Source: Slackia isoflavoniconvertens (GTDB lineage: Bacteria > Actinomycetota > Coriobacteriia > Coriobacteriales > Eggerthellaceae). From it: DNA of 64,000 nt. Of this stretch, positions 44,399-52,618 are shown one piece after another. The first letter of the stretch is position 1; each line of letters begins with the position of its first letter. Below the pieces are notes generated by a model that was given only the letters and a program-made list of their open reading frames with translations, ran no database searches and had not been told where the DNA came from. The position numbers and the translations under genes were made by a program. The DNA lies in NCBI RefSeq assembly GCF_003725955.1, contig NZ_QIBZ01000002.1, forward strand, positions 124,001 to 188,000, in the 5' to 3' direction.

Positions 44399-46195
44399 AT
44401 GAGCATTGAGAATGGTATGAGCCGTCGTAACTTCTTGTCCGGCGCTGCTGTCGCGGGTGCCGCGATTGCTGGCATGGCTGGCTTGAGCGCTTGCTCGCCG
44501 GCTGCTTCCAGCTCCAAGAGCGATGCCAAAGCCGACACCAAGGCTGCCGCTACAGGTGAGGCCACGATGGGCTTCGACGGCACGGGCGCTATGCCTTGGC
44601 TTGGCGAGAAGCCTGAAATCGCCGATGCCGACGTTGAAGAGACCGTCGACGCCGACGTTGTCGTTGTGGGCCTGGGCGCCGCTGGCGTTCCCGCCACTCG
44701 CGCTGCCGCCGAGGCTGGTGCGAAGGTTGTTGCGCTCGAGTCTTCGCCGAAGCTCAACTCCGTTGCTTCCGACATGGCTATTTTCGGTGGCGAGACGCAG
44801 GCCAAGTGGGGCCGCGGCGACGGCTTCCTTGACAAGAAGATGGTCGTCAACATGCACATGGAAGAGTGCAGCCATCATGTGAACCAGTCCATCATTTCCA
44901 CCTACTACGACAAGTCGGGCGAGGCCCTCGACTGGTTTGTGGCTGGTTCCAAGGATCTTTACATCGCTCCTGAAAGCTATGCCGAGATTCCCGAGGCAAG
45001 CCAGAAGAACTACATGTTCCCTTACATGTATCCCGTGCCTGAGACCTATGATTACACTAAGGAAGATTTGCCCTGCTACCCCACATCGGTCGGCTTCAGC
45101 AGCCTGGCGACCGTCATGCAGGACAACCTGCAGTGCGCCATCGACGCGGGCGCCGATGTGCGTTACGAGACCAAGGGCATCGAACTTATTCAGGACGCCG
45201 ACGGCACCGTGACTGGCGTCTTCGCCCAGAAGACCGGCTCTGAGAAGTACATCAAGATCAACGCGAAGGCCGTTATTATCGCGACCGGCGACTACTTGGG
45301 TAACGAGGACATGATGAAGTTCTACGCTCCTCAGTGCGTTGAGAACGGCGTTCAGATTCTGTCCCTCGACATGGACTCCGCGGGCAACTACACCAACATC
45401 GGTGAGGGCCACAAGATGGGCGCATGGGCTGGTGCCCACATCGAGCAGTGGCACGCTCCTGTCATCCACCACATGGGTGGCGGCGCTGGCCCCGACGGCC
45501 GTGGCGTTATTGGCAACAACGGCTACCTGTGGCTGAACCTGCGCGGCAAGCGCTTCATGAACGAAGACATTCCTGGTCAGCAGCTTGAGAATCAGGTTGA
45601 GCTTCAGCCTGAGCGCAAAGCTTACCAGTTCTTCGACGCCAGCTGGCCCGAGCAGCTCAAGTACTTCCCGGCTGCCCACGGCGTTGCGTGCATCTATCGC
45701 GAAGAGGAGCTTCCTGAGTACACCGCCTCTGGCCTGCGCATCAATGTGCGTACCCAGAAGGATATCGACGACGCTGTCGCTGACGGCCGCTGCCTGAAGG
45801 CCGACACCATCGATGAGCTGCTTTCCAAAATCGAGGGCATCGATGTCGACGAGGCCAAGAAGTCCATCGAGCGTTACAACGAGCTGTGCAAGGCTGGCGA
45901 AGACACTGACTTCTTCAAGAGCTCTCAGCGCCTGTTCGCCCTGGAGAATGGCCCGTTCTATGCTGCTGAGTGCGGCTGCGCCCTTACCTTGGGCAACCTG
46001 GGCGGCTTCGATTCCGACGACGAGTGCCATGTGTACGACAACGATCGCAAGATCATCAAGGGTCTGTATGCTTGTGGCGCTCCGCAGGGCGGTCGTTTCG
46101 CGGTTCAGTACCCCATCTCGCTCAAGGGCCTTTCCTGCGGCATGTGCATGGTGTACGGCAAGATTGCTGGCGAAAACGCTGCTGCCGGCAAATAA
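44399..46195 (+). CDS. Tat-exported, lipoprotein-type FAD-dependent oxidoreductase (fumarate reductase flavoprotein family)
   Basis: 598 residues. Twin-arginine signal SRRNFLSGAAVAG followed by a lipobox-like LSAC (cut before Cys32), so probably exported folded and lipid-anchored. FAD motif DVVVVGLGAAGVPATRAAAEAG near residue 84 and the C-terminal FAD segment LYACGAPQGGRFAVQYP place it in the fumarate reductase/succinate dehydrogenase flavoprotein family. It lacks the FMN-binding and haem domains of soluble fumarate reductases, so it needs a separate electron donor. Eggerthellaceae carry many such reductases for individual organic acceptors; the substrate cannot be read from sequence. Codon choice is C-rich and biased, suggesting high expression. 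AAAGGGAGG precedes ATG 44399. Confidence 0.9.
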   Translation: MSIENGMSRRNFLSGAAVAGAAIAGMAGLSACSPAASSSKSDAKADTKAAATGEATMGFDGTGAMPWLGEKPEIADADVEETVDADVVVVGLGAAGVPATRAAAEAGAKVVALESSPKLNSVASDMAIFGGETQAKWGRGDGFLDKKMVVNMHMEECSHHVNQSIISTYYDKSGEALDWFVAGSKDLYIAPESYAEIPEASQKNYMFPYMYPVPETYDYTKEDLPCYPTSVGFSSLATVMQDNLQCAIDAGADVRYETKGIELIQDADGTVTGVFAQKTGSEKYIKINAKAVIIATGDYLGNEDMMKFYAPQCVENGVQILSLDMDSAGNYTNIGEGHKMGAWAGAHIEQWHAPVIHHMGGGAGPDGRGVIGNNGYLWLNLRGKRFMNEDIPGQQLENQVELQPERKAYQFFDASWPEQLKYFPAAHGVACIYREEELPEYTASGLRINVRTQKDIDDAVADGRCLKADTIDELLSKIEGIDVDEAKKSIERYNELCKAGEDTDFFKSSQRLFALENGPFYAAECGCALTLGNLGGFDSDDECHVYDNDRKIIKGLYACGAPQGGRFAVQYPISLKGLSCGMCMVYGKIAGENAAAGK

Positions 46196-46242
46196 TGAGT
46201 TGGCGCTGACGTTTCGCAGCGCGGCAACACGATAACTCGTAA

Positions 46243-46333
46243 GGGCCGATTCCATCCCTCCACCTTCCCTTCAAAGAATCGGCCCCTTTTTAGAAAAGGC
46301 TCGAGCTTTGCGGCTCGAGCCTTTTGTTGTTTT
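46243..46333 (+). terminator. Tandem terminators after the flavoprotein gene
   Basis: First GGGCCGATT/AATCGGCCC then CCTTTTT (46243-46291). Second AAAAGGCTCGAG/CTCGAGCCTTTT followed by GTTGTTTT (46294-46333), which may also end the minus-strand gene. Confidence 0.85.
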
Positions 46334-46380
46334 AGGCGGGGCTGGTCCTCGCGAAACAATGTTTGAGAAGGGGAGGGCGG

Positions 46381-46605
46381 TTATGCCCGTTCGAATCGGT
46401 ATCGCTGCTTGGCGTCGGGGTACTTATCGCGATCGACTTCGCCTGTGAACATGTCGAGCGGCCGCGCCCAGAGGCCGCGCTCGCCATAGAGCGCGCGGTA
46501 AATGACCAGGGACTCTTCGGTTTCCGAATGTTTTGCCACGCCAATGACCTCGTATTCGTTTCCTTTGAAGTGGCGATATACGCCTGGTGTGATTTCGCGT
46601 TCCAT
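46381..46605 (-). CDS. DUF1653 domain protein
   Basis: 74-residue protein [32 protein letters not shown] (quoted in parts: start [15 protein letters not shown]; core [14 protein letters not shown]; end [17 protein letters not shown]). This is the DUF1653 pattern of P-G-x-Y-x-H-F-K-G and VIYxALYG. Function unknown. ATG 46605 is preceded by AAGGAAGG; the open frame continues upstream through the tRNA-Ser, which is not coding. Confidence 0.85.
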   Translation of the reverse strand: MEREITPGVYRHFKGNEYEVIGVAKHSETEESLVIYRALYGERGLWARPLDMFTGEVDRDKYPDAKQRYRFERA

Positions 46606-46626
46606 GCTTGGTCGCCTTCCTTTTAA

Positions 46627-46659
46627 ACGAAAACAGGCCAGGCAAATTGCCTGGCCTGT
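46627..46659 (-). terminator. Terminator after tRNA-Ser(TGA)
   Basis: Perfect 11-bp stem ACAGGCCAGGC, then TTTTCGTTT on the minus strand. Confidence 0.8.
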
Positions 46660-46667
46660 GACATATC

Positions 46668-46755
46668 TGGCGGAGGAAGTAGGATTTGAACCCACGGTAC
46701 CTTGCGGCACAACAGTTTTCAAGACTGCCGCCTTCAACCACTCGGCCATTCCTCC
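46668..46755 (-). tRNA. tRNA-Ser (anticodon TGA)
   Basis: Acceptor GGAGGAA/TTCCTCC, long variable arm typical of tRNA-Ser, anticodon loop CTTGAAA, T-loop GGTTCAAATCC, CCA encoded. Confidence 0.95.
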
Positions 46756-46991
46756 AAAGCCCTGAAAGCATACCACAAAGCGTGGTGTCTTCAAGGAAAT
46801 GCGTCGACGTTCGCCGAAATTGCGTGCGTGCATCACGATTTCGGGTTCATCTTGTATGTTTGTCCCTGTCGCGGGTTTCCTGCATCGCCTCGGCAGCGGG
46901 TTATCTCGAGGGTTCTACTGCAACCACGAATTAGCGCTCGGGCCTGCGATGCAACGATTCTCGGTGCATGCTGTCGCGTTTGCGGCGGTGC

Positions 46992-48911
46992 TTATGCCGT
47001 TGCGGCGGCCTGCGTCAGCTCCGATTCGTTTTGCTCCAGGTATTTGCTCATGGAATAGTGCGCGATGTCGCTTCGGTTGATGACGCCTACGAGCTGGCCC
47101 TCGTCAGTCACGGGAACCTTCTTCAGGTGATTCTCGCCCAACACGCGGCACGCCTCGCGAATGTCGGTGTGCACGTCAATCGAAATCACGCCATGCGTTG
47201 CGATATCGTACGCACGCATTTTCATGACCTTCGCGGCTTTCACGGCGAAGTCGTCGCTGCTCGATTCAGTGAGCATAATGAGCGCCACAGGGTCGGTATA
47301 GGTGCTGTGGCGCTTCGAGAGGAAGCGAGCCACGTCGCCGTCCGAGACGAATGCGATGGGCTTGCCGTCGCCATCCACGATGGGTGCCGCCGAAATATGA
47401 TGGTCGACGAGCAGCTTCACGGCATCGAAAACCGTTGCACTCTCGGGCAGGGTGAACACATCGCGTTTCATGATGCTTTCGAGCACAGAACGCTTGACGT
47501 TGTCGGGGTCGGCCTCGGCCGCATCGCTCGGCTTGTCTTTCACGAAAATCACGGTAAGCACGAAACCAATAAGGCACATTACCGTGGCTCCTGCAAACGC
47601 CATATTCACGCCGAAAATGCCTGCGTGCACGGGGTCTGTCGCGCCTGCGCTCATATTCGTAGCAATAGAGGAAATGGAAACGAGCAAGGCAGTTCCGAAC
47701 GAGCCCGCCACCTGGCGCAGGGTATTGTTCACCGACGTACCATGGTTCATGAGGCTGTTGTCGAGCGCATTCATGGCCCATGTGGTGATAGGCATGTTCA
47801 CGAGCGAAAGCGAGAACATGCGCACCGTGTACAGAATGGTGAGGTAGATAAGCCCCGTCGAGTCACCCAGGAATGCGAACGCGAGCGTCGAGAGGGTGAG
47901 CGCGCTTGTGCCAATGAGGCTCAGCACGCGCGGGCCGTGCTTGTCGAAAAGGCGTCCGGCAATGGGGCCCATCGCGCCCATCACGATAGCGCCCGGCAGA
48001 ATAACCAAGCCCGAAACGGTCGCTGAATAACCTAGGTAGCTTTGCAGATAAATCGGCATCAGAATGCCTGCTGCCAAAAGTGCGCCCTGAACGAGCATGC
48101 CAATAATGGTGCCCACCAGGAATTTCCTGTTCGCGAGCACACGCACCTCGAGCATAGGACGATCCATCTTCAGCTGGCGGCGGAAGAACAGCGCCACCAC
48201 AATGGCGCCAACGAGCGTGATTGCCGCGTCGGCGATGTTGAGCCCGTTTGAACCGATGGTCGAAAAGCCATACAGAATGCCGCCGAAACCGATGGTCGAA
48301 AGCGCGACCGAAGGCTTGTCGAGCGGCAGGTTCTTCGACTCATTCTTCGGTGTGCTTTTCAGCGCGAACCAGGCGCAGATAATACCCGCCGCCGAAAGCG
48401 CCACCACAATCCAGAACAGCACGTGCCAGTTGTAGACGTCGATCACGAAACCGGCCGCCGAAGGGCCAATGGCGGGCGCGAATGCGATGACGATGCCGAA
48501 CAGGCCCATGGCCGATCCGCGACGTTCGGGCGGGAAGGTGAGCATGAGCACCGTCATGACCATGGGCATCAAAATACCCGCGCCGGCCGCCTGCAGCAAA
48601 CGGCCAGCGAGCAGCACGGGGAAATTGGGGCCCCATCCCGAAAGCGCCGAACCGGCGGTGAAAATAAGCATCGACACCGTGAATAGGTTGCGTGTGGAAT
48701 AGCGGTCGATCAGGTAAGCAGTAATGGGAATCATGATGGCGTTGACCAGGGTGAAGCCCGTGGTGAGCCATTGCGCCGTTGCCGCATCGACGTTCATTTC
48801 CGTCATGATGGAAGGCAAGGCGGGTGTGACCAGGGTTTGGTTCAGCACGGTCACGAATGTGCCGAAAATCATGACGACAAGCATAATTATTTGGTGTCGA
48901 GCTAATTTCAA
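46992..48911 (-). CDS. MFS transporter (DHA2-like) fused to a CBS-domain pair
   Basis: 639 residues from TTG 48911, chosen because GGAAGGGAG is 8 bases upstream; the longer frame to 49031 begins with a segment unlike a transporter. Residues ~1-470 are a 14-helix-type major facilitator (LNQTLVTPALPSIM, QWLTTGFTLVNAIMIPITAYLIDRYS, the motif GRLLQAAGAGILMP, LDNSLMNHGTSVNNTLRQVAGSFG), closest to EmrB/DHA2 drug exporters. Residues ~477-625 are two CBS domains (IMKRDVFTLPESATVFDAVKLL; MKMRAYDIATHGVISIDVHTDI). A CBS pair on an MFS exporter is rare and suggests control by adenine nucleotides or another ligand. Substrate unknown. Confidence 0.88.
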   Translation of the reverse strand: MKLARHQIIMLVVMIFGTFVTVLNQTLVTPALPSIMTEMNVDAATAQWLTTGFTLVNAIMIPITAYLIDRYSTRNLFTVSMLIFTAGSALSGWGPNFPVLLAGRLLQAAGAGILMPMVMTVLMLTFPPERRGSAMGLFGIVIAFAPAIGPSAAGFVIDVYNWHVLFWIVVALSAAGIICAWFALKSTPKNESKNLPLDKPSVALSTIGFGGILYGFSTIGSNGLNIADAAITLVGAIVVALFFRRQLKMDRPMLEVRVLANRKFLVGTIIGMLVQGALLAAGILMPIYLQSYLGYSATVSGLVILPGAIVMGAMGPIAGRLFDKHGPRVLSLIGTSALTLSTLAFAFLGDSTGLIYLTILYTVRMFSLSLVNMPITTWAMNALDNSLMNHGTSVNNTLRQVAGSFGTALLVSISSIATNMSAGATDPVHAGIFGVNMAFAGATVMCLIGFVLTVIFVKDKPSDAAEADPDNVKRSVLESIMKRDVFTLPESATVFDAVKLLVDHHISAAPIVDGDGKPIAFVSDGDVARFLSKRHSTYTDPVALIMLTESSSDDFAVKAAKVMKMRAYDIATHGVISIDVHTDIREACRVLGENHLKKVPVTDEGQLVGVINRSDIAHYSMSKYLEQNESELTQAAATA

Positions 48912-49246
48912 ATCAAAGGCTCCCTTCCGCGGCGTGTGCCGCAATGTTTTCGGGCCGGATATAGCACCCCGGCGAAGCGATTTGGGCCAAGTGCGCACGA
49001 AGTTAGAGGCGCAGTCGCCTTCAACACGCATGTTGTTCCAAAGAAAATGCCTCCAGGTGGGAGGCGTGACCTTTTCATTATAGGAGCGCCCCGAAACCGG
49101 CTCACTTGTCGTGCTCGATTATGCGGAAAGGCGGCACCGCAGATTCACGCTACGTTCACAGCTTGGTGGCTGATTCGCGAAAAGCCCCGCAGCGCGCGGG
49201 CATGCTCTACAATGCACACTGCATATATATGAAGGAAGGAGCTTGC

Positions 49247-49765
49247 ATGGCATGGAGCTATGAGGGCATGTCGCTTGCCGAGGCGTGGCGGTCGGCCGAC
49301 GATGTTGCCGAAGATGACGAACGCTTCATGCGCACAGCCCTTGAACAGGCAAAACGCGCGGCACTTGAAGGCGAGGTGCCTATAGGTGCCGTGGTGGTGT
49401 GCCAGGGTGAGGTTATCGCCGAGGCGCGCAACCACCGCGAGGCCGACGCCGATCCCTCGGCGCATGCGGAGTTTTCCGCCATCATGCAGGCGTCGCGCGA
49501 ACTTGAGCGCTGGCGTCTTCCCGACTGCACGGTATACGTCACGCTTGAACCGTGCATCATGTGCGCGGGCCTTATGCATCAAGCACGCATCGGGCGATGC
49601 GTGTACGGCGCGCCCGACGCGAAGGCGGGCGCATTGGGCTCACTGTATTCGATACACGCCGATGCGCGGCTCAACCATACATTTGAAGTTCAGTCGGGCG
49701 TGCTTGCGAGCGAGTGTGCTGACGTGCTTTTGGAATTCTTCGAAGTGCGTCGCGGCGAGAAATAG
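49247..49765 (+). CDS. tadA: tRNA-specific adenosine deaminase (A34 to inosine)
   Basis: Zinc deaminase that makes inosine at the wobble position of tRNA-Arg(ACG), encoded at 15968. 172 residues from ATG 49247, preceded by AAGGAAGGAG; the upstream frame is not family-like. Zinc ligands HAE (SAHAEFSAIMQAS) and PCxxC (EPCIMCAGLMHQARI), with the GALGS segment near the C-terminal part. ispE starts 12 bases after its stop. Confidence 0.93.
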   Translation: MAWSYEGMSLAEAWRSADDVAEDDERFMRTALEQAKRAALEGEVPIGAVVVCQGEVIAEARNHREADADPSAHAEFSAIMQASRELERWRLPDCTVYVTLEPCIMCAGLMHQARIGRCVYGAPDAKAGALGSLYSIHADARLNHTFEVQSGVLASECADVLLEFFEVRRGEK

Positions 49766-49777
49766 GAAGGCAATGAC

Positions 49778-50770
49778 ATGAAACAGACTCTCACGGTGTT
49801 TTCCCCCGCGAAGGTGAATTTGCAGCTCGAAATTGGCGAGCGCCGCACCGATGGCTTCCATCAGGCGAAATCGATCATGCAGGCGTTGACGCTGCACGAT
49901 ATGGTCACGGTTGTTCTTGATGATGGCGTGGATGCGTATCTGAACCCTAATGGCTTCAGCGATTTCGCAATTGACGTGACGTGCACGACGTTTGAGGGCA
50001 TTCCCGAATTGGACGTGGCTCCTGAAAGCAATATCGCCTACAAGGCCGCGGCGGCGCTCGCCGAAAAGCTCGGTCACGAACAGGGGCATATCTCCATCCA
50101 TATCGAAAAGCATATTCCGTTCGAGGCCGGCCTTGGCGGCGGCTCGTCGAACGCGGCGGCCGTTATCGCCGGACTGTGCCGCGCGTGGGGCGAAGACGCC
50201 GCGAGCGAGGCCGCGCTTGACGTGGCGCGCGCGTTGGGCGCCGACGTGCCGTTTTTCCTTCATGGTGGCTGCGTGCAGCTGGGGGAGAAAGGCGATGTGC
50301 TCGAGCGCACGTTCGAGCCTGCGCGTGGCACGGTGGTTCTCGTGAAGATTGACGAAGGCGTGTCTACGAAAGCCGCATACGCCGCATTTGACGAGCTGGC
50401 GGCCGTACAGCATGCCGAATCGACCGACGCAATTGAGTCGGCCGCCGAATTGCCGTTGTTCAATAATCTGGCGGCGGCGTCCGAGCAGGTGCTCCCCGCG
50501 CTTGCCGAGACGCGCGAGTGGCTTGCGTCCCAACCAGGCGTTGCGCGTGATGCGGCGGGCGAGGCCGAGGTGCTTTTGTGCGGAAGCGGTTCTGCGACGT
50601 TCGCGATTGTGGAAGACGGGGATTCGATTCGCAAGGCGGCCGATATCGTCGCGGCGGCAAAATTGAAGGGCATGTGGGCGCGCAGCTGCTCGTTTGCCTC
50701 TATTGGCGTGCGCGTGCTCGATGGGCAAGGCGCCGGTTCGAACCTCGGTGCTCCGCGCAAGATCTGGTAA
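49778..50770 (+). CDS. ispE: 4-diphosphocytidyl-2-C-methyl-D-erythritol kinase
   Basis: GHMP kinase of the MEP isoprenoid pathway. SPAKVNLQLEIGERRTDGFH at the start, the ATP loop EAGLGGGSSNAAAVI, GADVPFFLHGG and a late CGSGSATFAIVED glycine motif. 330 residues, slightly longer than usual owing to an insertion around residues 200-225. ATG 49778 follows AGGAAGG, which overlaps the tadA stop region. Confidence 0.93.
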   Translation: MKQTLTVFSPAKVNLQLEIGERRTDGFHQAKSIMQALTLHDMVTVVLDDGVDAYLNPNGFSDFAIDVTCTTFEGIPELDVAPESNIAYKAAAALAEKLGHEQGHISIHIEKHIPFEAGLGGGSSNAAAVIAGLCRAWGEDAASEAALDVARALGADVPFFLHGGCVQLGEKGDVLERTFEPARGTVVLVKIDEGVSTKAAYAAFDELAAVQHAESTDAIESAAELPLFNNLAAASEQVLPALAETREWLASQPGVARDAAGEAEVLLCGSGSATFAIVEDGDSIRKAADIVAAAKLKGMWARSCSFASIGVRVLDGQGAGSNLGAPRKIW

Positions 50771-50852
50771 TCATGGCGCGTGAGGCGTGGCCCAACTCGT
50801 TTGGGGCTGTGTGGTATATGGGAAGCGCCGAGAGAATTGTCGGCCTCGTTTA

Positions 50853-50905
50853 GGGTTCCGGGCCCTGGGGCTTGGGCTTTGGGACCCGGGGTTTGGGACT
50901 CGGGG
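50853..50905 (+). other. G-quadruplex-forming tract
   Basis: Eight runs of 3-4 G on the plus strand, at 50853, 50860, 50867, 50874, 50881, 50888, 50895 and 50902, each starting exactly 7 bases after the last, with 3-4-base spacers. Lies between ispE and lemA; part of it is the direct repeat GGGACCCGGGGTTT/GGGACTCGGGGTTT. No gene in 50771-51060. Confidence 0.7.
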
Positions 50906-51060
50906 TTTGGCGTCGCCTTTGCGGGGCGGTTACTTGCGGGCGCGCCAACGCAACGCTTGGGTGAACGTTGATCGCGTAAGCGCTGCGCGAGCGCTCGGTT
51001 TCGTATAATGATGACACACGGCGCGCAGGGCGCTGAAACTTCCGTCTGAAAGGCGAAATC

Positions 51061-51609
51061 ATGGTACTTGGAATTATTCTCGCGATTATCGTCGTGCTCG
51101 TTATTGCGGCGATCATGCTGTACAACAACCTCGTGAAAATGCGCAATATGGTCGACAACGCCTGGGCGCAAATCGACGTGCAGTTGCAGCGACGTTGCGA
51201 CCTTATTCCCAATCTGGTCGAAACGGTGAAAGGCTACGCCGCGCATGAGTCGGGCACGCTTGAGAAGGTCATCGCTGCGCGTTCGGCCGTCACCAACGCA
51301 ACGACTCCCGAGGCGAAAATGGAAGCCGATAATGCTCTGAGCGGTACGCTGAAGTCGCTGTTCGCGGTTTCTGAGGCTTATCCTGAGCTGAAGGCGAATG
51401 CGAACTTCCAGCAACTCCAGTCTCAGCTGGCCGATACAGAAGACAAGATTAGTTACATGCGTCAGAGCTTCAACGATACGGTCATGAAGTACAACACGGC
51501 CATCCAGACGTTCCCTGCCGTGCTGTTCGCTGGCATGTTCGGCTTCAAGGAGCGTTCGAGCTTCGACGCCCAGGCTGGTACGGAGGTTGCTCCGAAGGTA
51601 ACCTTCTAA
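51061..51609 (+). CDS. lemA: LemA family membrane protein
   Basis: 182 residues. One N-terminal membrane segment (GIILAIIVVLVIAAIMLY), then the helical LemA domain with YNNLVKMRNMVDNAWAQIDVQLQRR, DLIPNLVETVKGYAAHE and the end YNTAIQTFPAVLFAGMFGF. The bulk faces outward. Function poorly known; often next to TPM-domain proteins, but not here. ATG 51061 follows GAAAGGCG. Confidence 0.92.
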   Translation: MVLGIILAIIVVLVIAAIMLYNNLVKMRNMVDNAWAQIDVQLQRRCDLIPNLVETVKGYAAHESGTLEKVIAARSAVTNATTPEAKMEADNALSGTLKSLFAVSEAYPELKANANFQQLQSQLADTEDKISYMRQSFNDTVMKYNTAIQTFPAVLFAGMFGFKERSSFDAQAGTEVAPKVTF

Positions 51610-51635
51610 GTCGCCGTTGCATAATTAAACAGATA

Positions 51636-51661
51636 AGCGTCCGTTTCTGCGGGCGCTTTCT
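51636..51661 (+). terminator. Terminator of lemA
   Basis: AGCGTCCG-TTTCTG-CGGGCGCT (one wobble) followed by TTCTT. Confidence 0.75.
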
Positions 51662-51680
51662 TCATGCCCAAACTCGCTCA

Positions 51681-51816
51681 AACCTGTTAAATGCTCGCAG
51701 CGTTTAACAGGTTTTGCAATTCTCGCTTCGCGCCTCGCGGTTCCAATAGGCCTACTATGCCTAAGCCGTTGACTGACGCTTCAAACCTGTTAAACGCTAC
51801 GAGCATTTAACAGGTA
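51681..51816. repeat. Pair of inverted AACCTGTTAAA hairpins
   Basis: ACCTGTTAAA-TGCTCGCAGCG-TTTAACAGGT (51682-51712) and ACCTGTTAAA-CGCTACGAGCA-TTTAACAGGT (51785-51815). The second copy is the reverse complement of the first with one loop change, so they form an inverted pair about 70 bases apart. Confidence 0.6.
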
Positions 51817-51835
51817 ACGGAAGCAGGTAACGGGT

Positions 51836-52020
51836 AGGGCGGTGCTTGCTTCGCGTGCGCGCCGGGACGTGCTTAGCGATCCATTCGCACCAAGGAAAGC
51901 GAGTGCCGCGCTGGCGAGCGAAGGTGGCTTGAAAGAGGAGCGAAGCGTACTTTGGTACGCGAGCGACGATTGAAAGTCAGCTTGGCCGCCCGCGCGGCAC
52001 GCAGCGTCAGGACGGCTCAA
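51836..52020 (-). repeat. Intergenic hairpin repeat, family 1, copy D (reverse orientation)
   Basis: Minus-strand order: GACGCTGCGTGCCGCG, stem, apical palindrome GCGTACCAAAGTACGC (51960-51945), paired arm around CGCCAGCGCGGCAC, then TCGCTTTCC. Stem sequence differs from copies B and C but still pairs. Confidence 0.55.
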
Positions 52021-52023
52021 ATG

Positions 52024-52051
52024 AAAAAAGCCCGTTCGTCAGAACGGGCTT
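52024..52051 (-). terminator. Minus-strand terminator downstream of the tRNA-Ser remnant
   Basis: AAGCCCGTTC-TGAC-GAACGGGCTT followed by TTTTCAT on the minus strand. Confidence 0.7.
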
Positions 52052-52056
52052 ACAAA

Positions 52057-52117
52057 AACAAAACAGGCACGGTTTCCCGTGCCTGCAGCATGTAACCTGG
52101 CGGAGGAGGGGGGATTC
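52057..52117 (-). repeat. Duplicated tRNA-Ser 3' end plus terminator (partial copy)
   Basis: Matches 52247-52307 at a constant offset of 190 bases with three differences. It includes the terminator hairpin CAGGCACGG-TTT-CCCGTGCCTG and the last ~20 bases (with CCA) of tRNA-Ser(CGA), then diverges. The body of a tRNA is missing, so it is a remnant, in the form expected of an integration-site duplication. Confidence 0.75.
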
Positions 52118-52173
52118 AGAATCGCGCTGCGCGCGCTCCACCTCGTCGGCTAAAGCCTCCTCGCGATTCGCTG

Positions 52174-52196
52174 AAAACAGCCCACCGGGCTGTTTT
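52174..52196. terminator. Hairpin between the tRNA-Ser duplications
   Basis: Perfect AAAACAGCCC-ACC-GGGCTGTTTT; can act in both directions. It lies inside the 190-base segment, which has no open gene but contains a stray T-loop sequence CGGTTCGAATCCC near 52218. Confidence 0.5.
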
Positions 52197-52249
52197 CCTG
52201 GCGCGAATCGACCTCATCGGTTCGAATCCCCTTGTTGTTGTCATAAAAC

Positions 52250-52275
52250 AAAACAGGCACGGTTTCCCGTGCCTG
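52250..52275 (-). terminator. Terminator of tRNA-Ser(CGA)
   Basis: CAGGCACGG-AAA-CCGTGCCTG stem followed by TTTTGTTTT on the minus strand. Confidence 0.7.
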
Positions 52276-52287
52276 TAGCTTATAACC

Positions 52288-52380
52288 TGGCGGAGGAGGG
52301 GGGATTCGAACCCCCGTGACCCGGGTTGCGGGCCAAACGGTTTTCGAGACCGCCGCATTCAACCACTCTGCCACCCCTCC
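52288..52380 (-). tRNA. tRNA-Ser (anticodon CGA)
   Basis: Acceptor GGAGGGG/CCCCTCC region, long variable arm with CCCGCAACCCGGG, anticodon loop CTCGAAA, T-loop GGTTCGAATCC, CCA encoded. Confidence 0.93.
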
Positions 52381-52406
52381 GAGGGTGCGACCAAGAAGGT
52401 CGTATG

Positions 52407-52431
52407 AAAAAGCGCCGTGCGAAACGGCGCT
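52407..52431 (-). terminator. Terminator of tRNA-Ser(GGA)
   Basis: AGCGCCGT paired with ACGGCGCT, then TTTTTCAT on the minus strand. Confidence 0.75.
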
Positions 52432-52440
52432 TAGGTTATC

Positions 52441-52532
52441 TGGCGGAGAGATGGGGATTCGAACCCCAGATACGCTTTTGGCGCATACACGATTTCCAAT
52501 CGTGCTCCTTCGGCCAGCTCGGACATCTCTCC
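52441..52532 (-). tRNA. tRNA-Ser (anticodon GGA)
   Basis: Acceptor GGAGAGA/TCTCTCC, anticodon loop TTGGAAA, long variable arm, T-loop GGTTCGAATCC, CCA encoded. Lies 60 bases upstream of tRNA-Ser(CGA) on the same strand. Confidence 0.95.
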
Positions 52533-52618
52533 ATTGCGTCGATTGCTATGCGTATTGCGCGTAGCGAAAAAGCAGTATACCAAAAAAGCCAAAAAGGTAA
52601 ACAGGTTTTTAAAAATAA

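Noticed and set aside
44222-46255. 677-residue minus-strand frame
   Set aside because: Antisense to the Tat flavoprotein, which has an intact Tat signal and FAD motifs.
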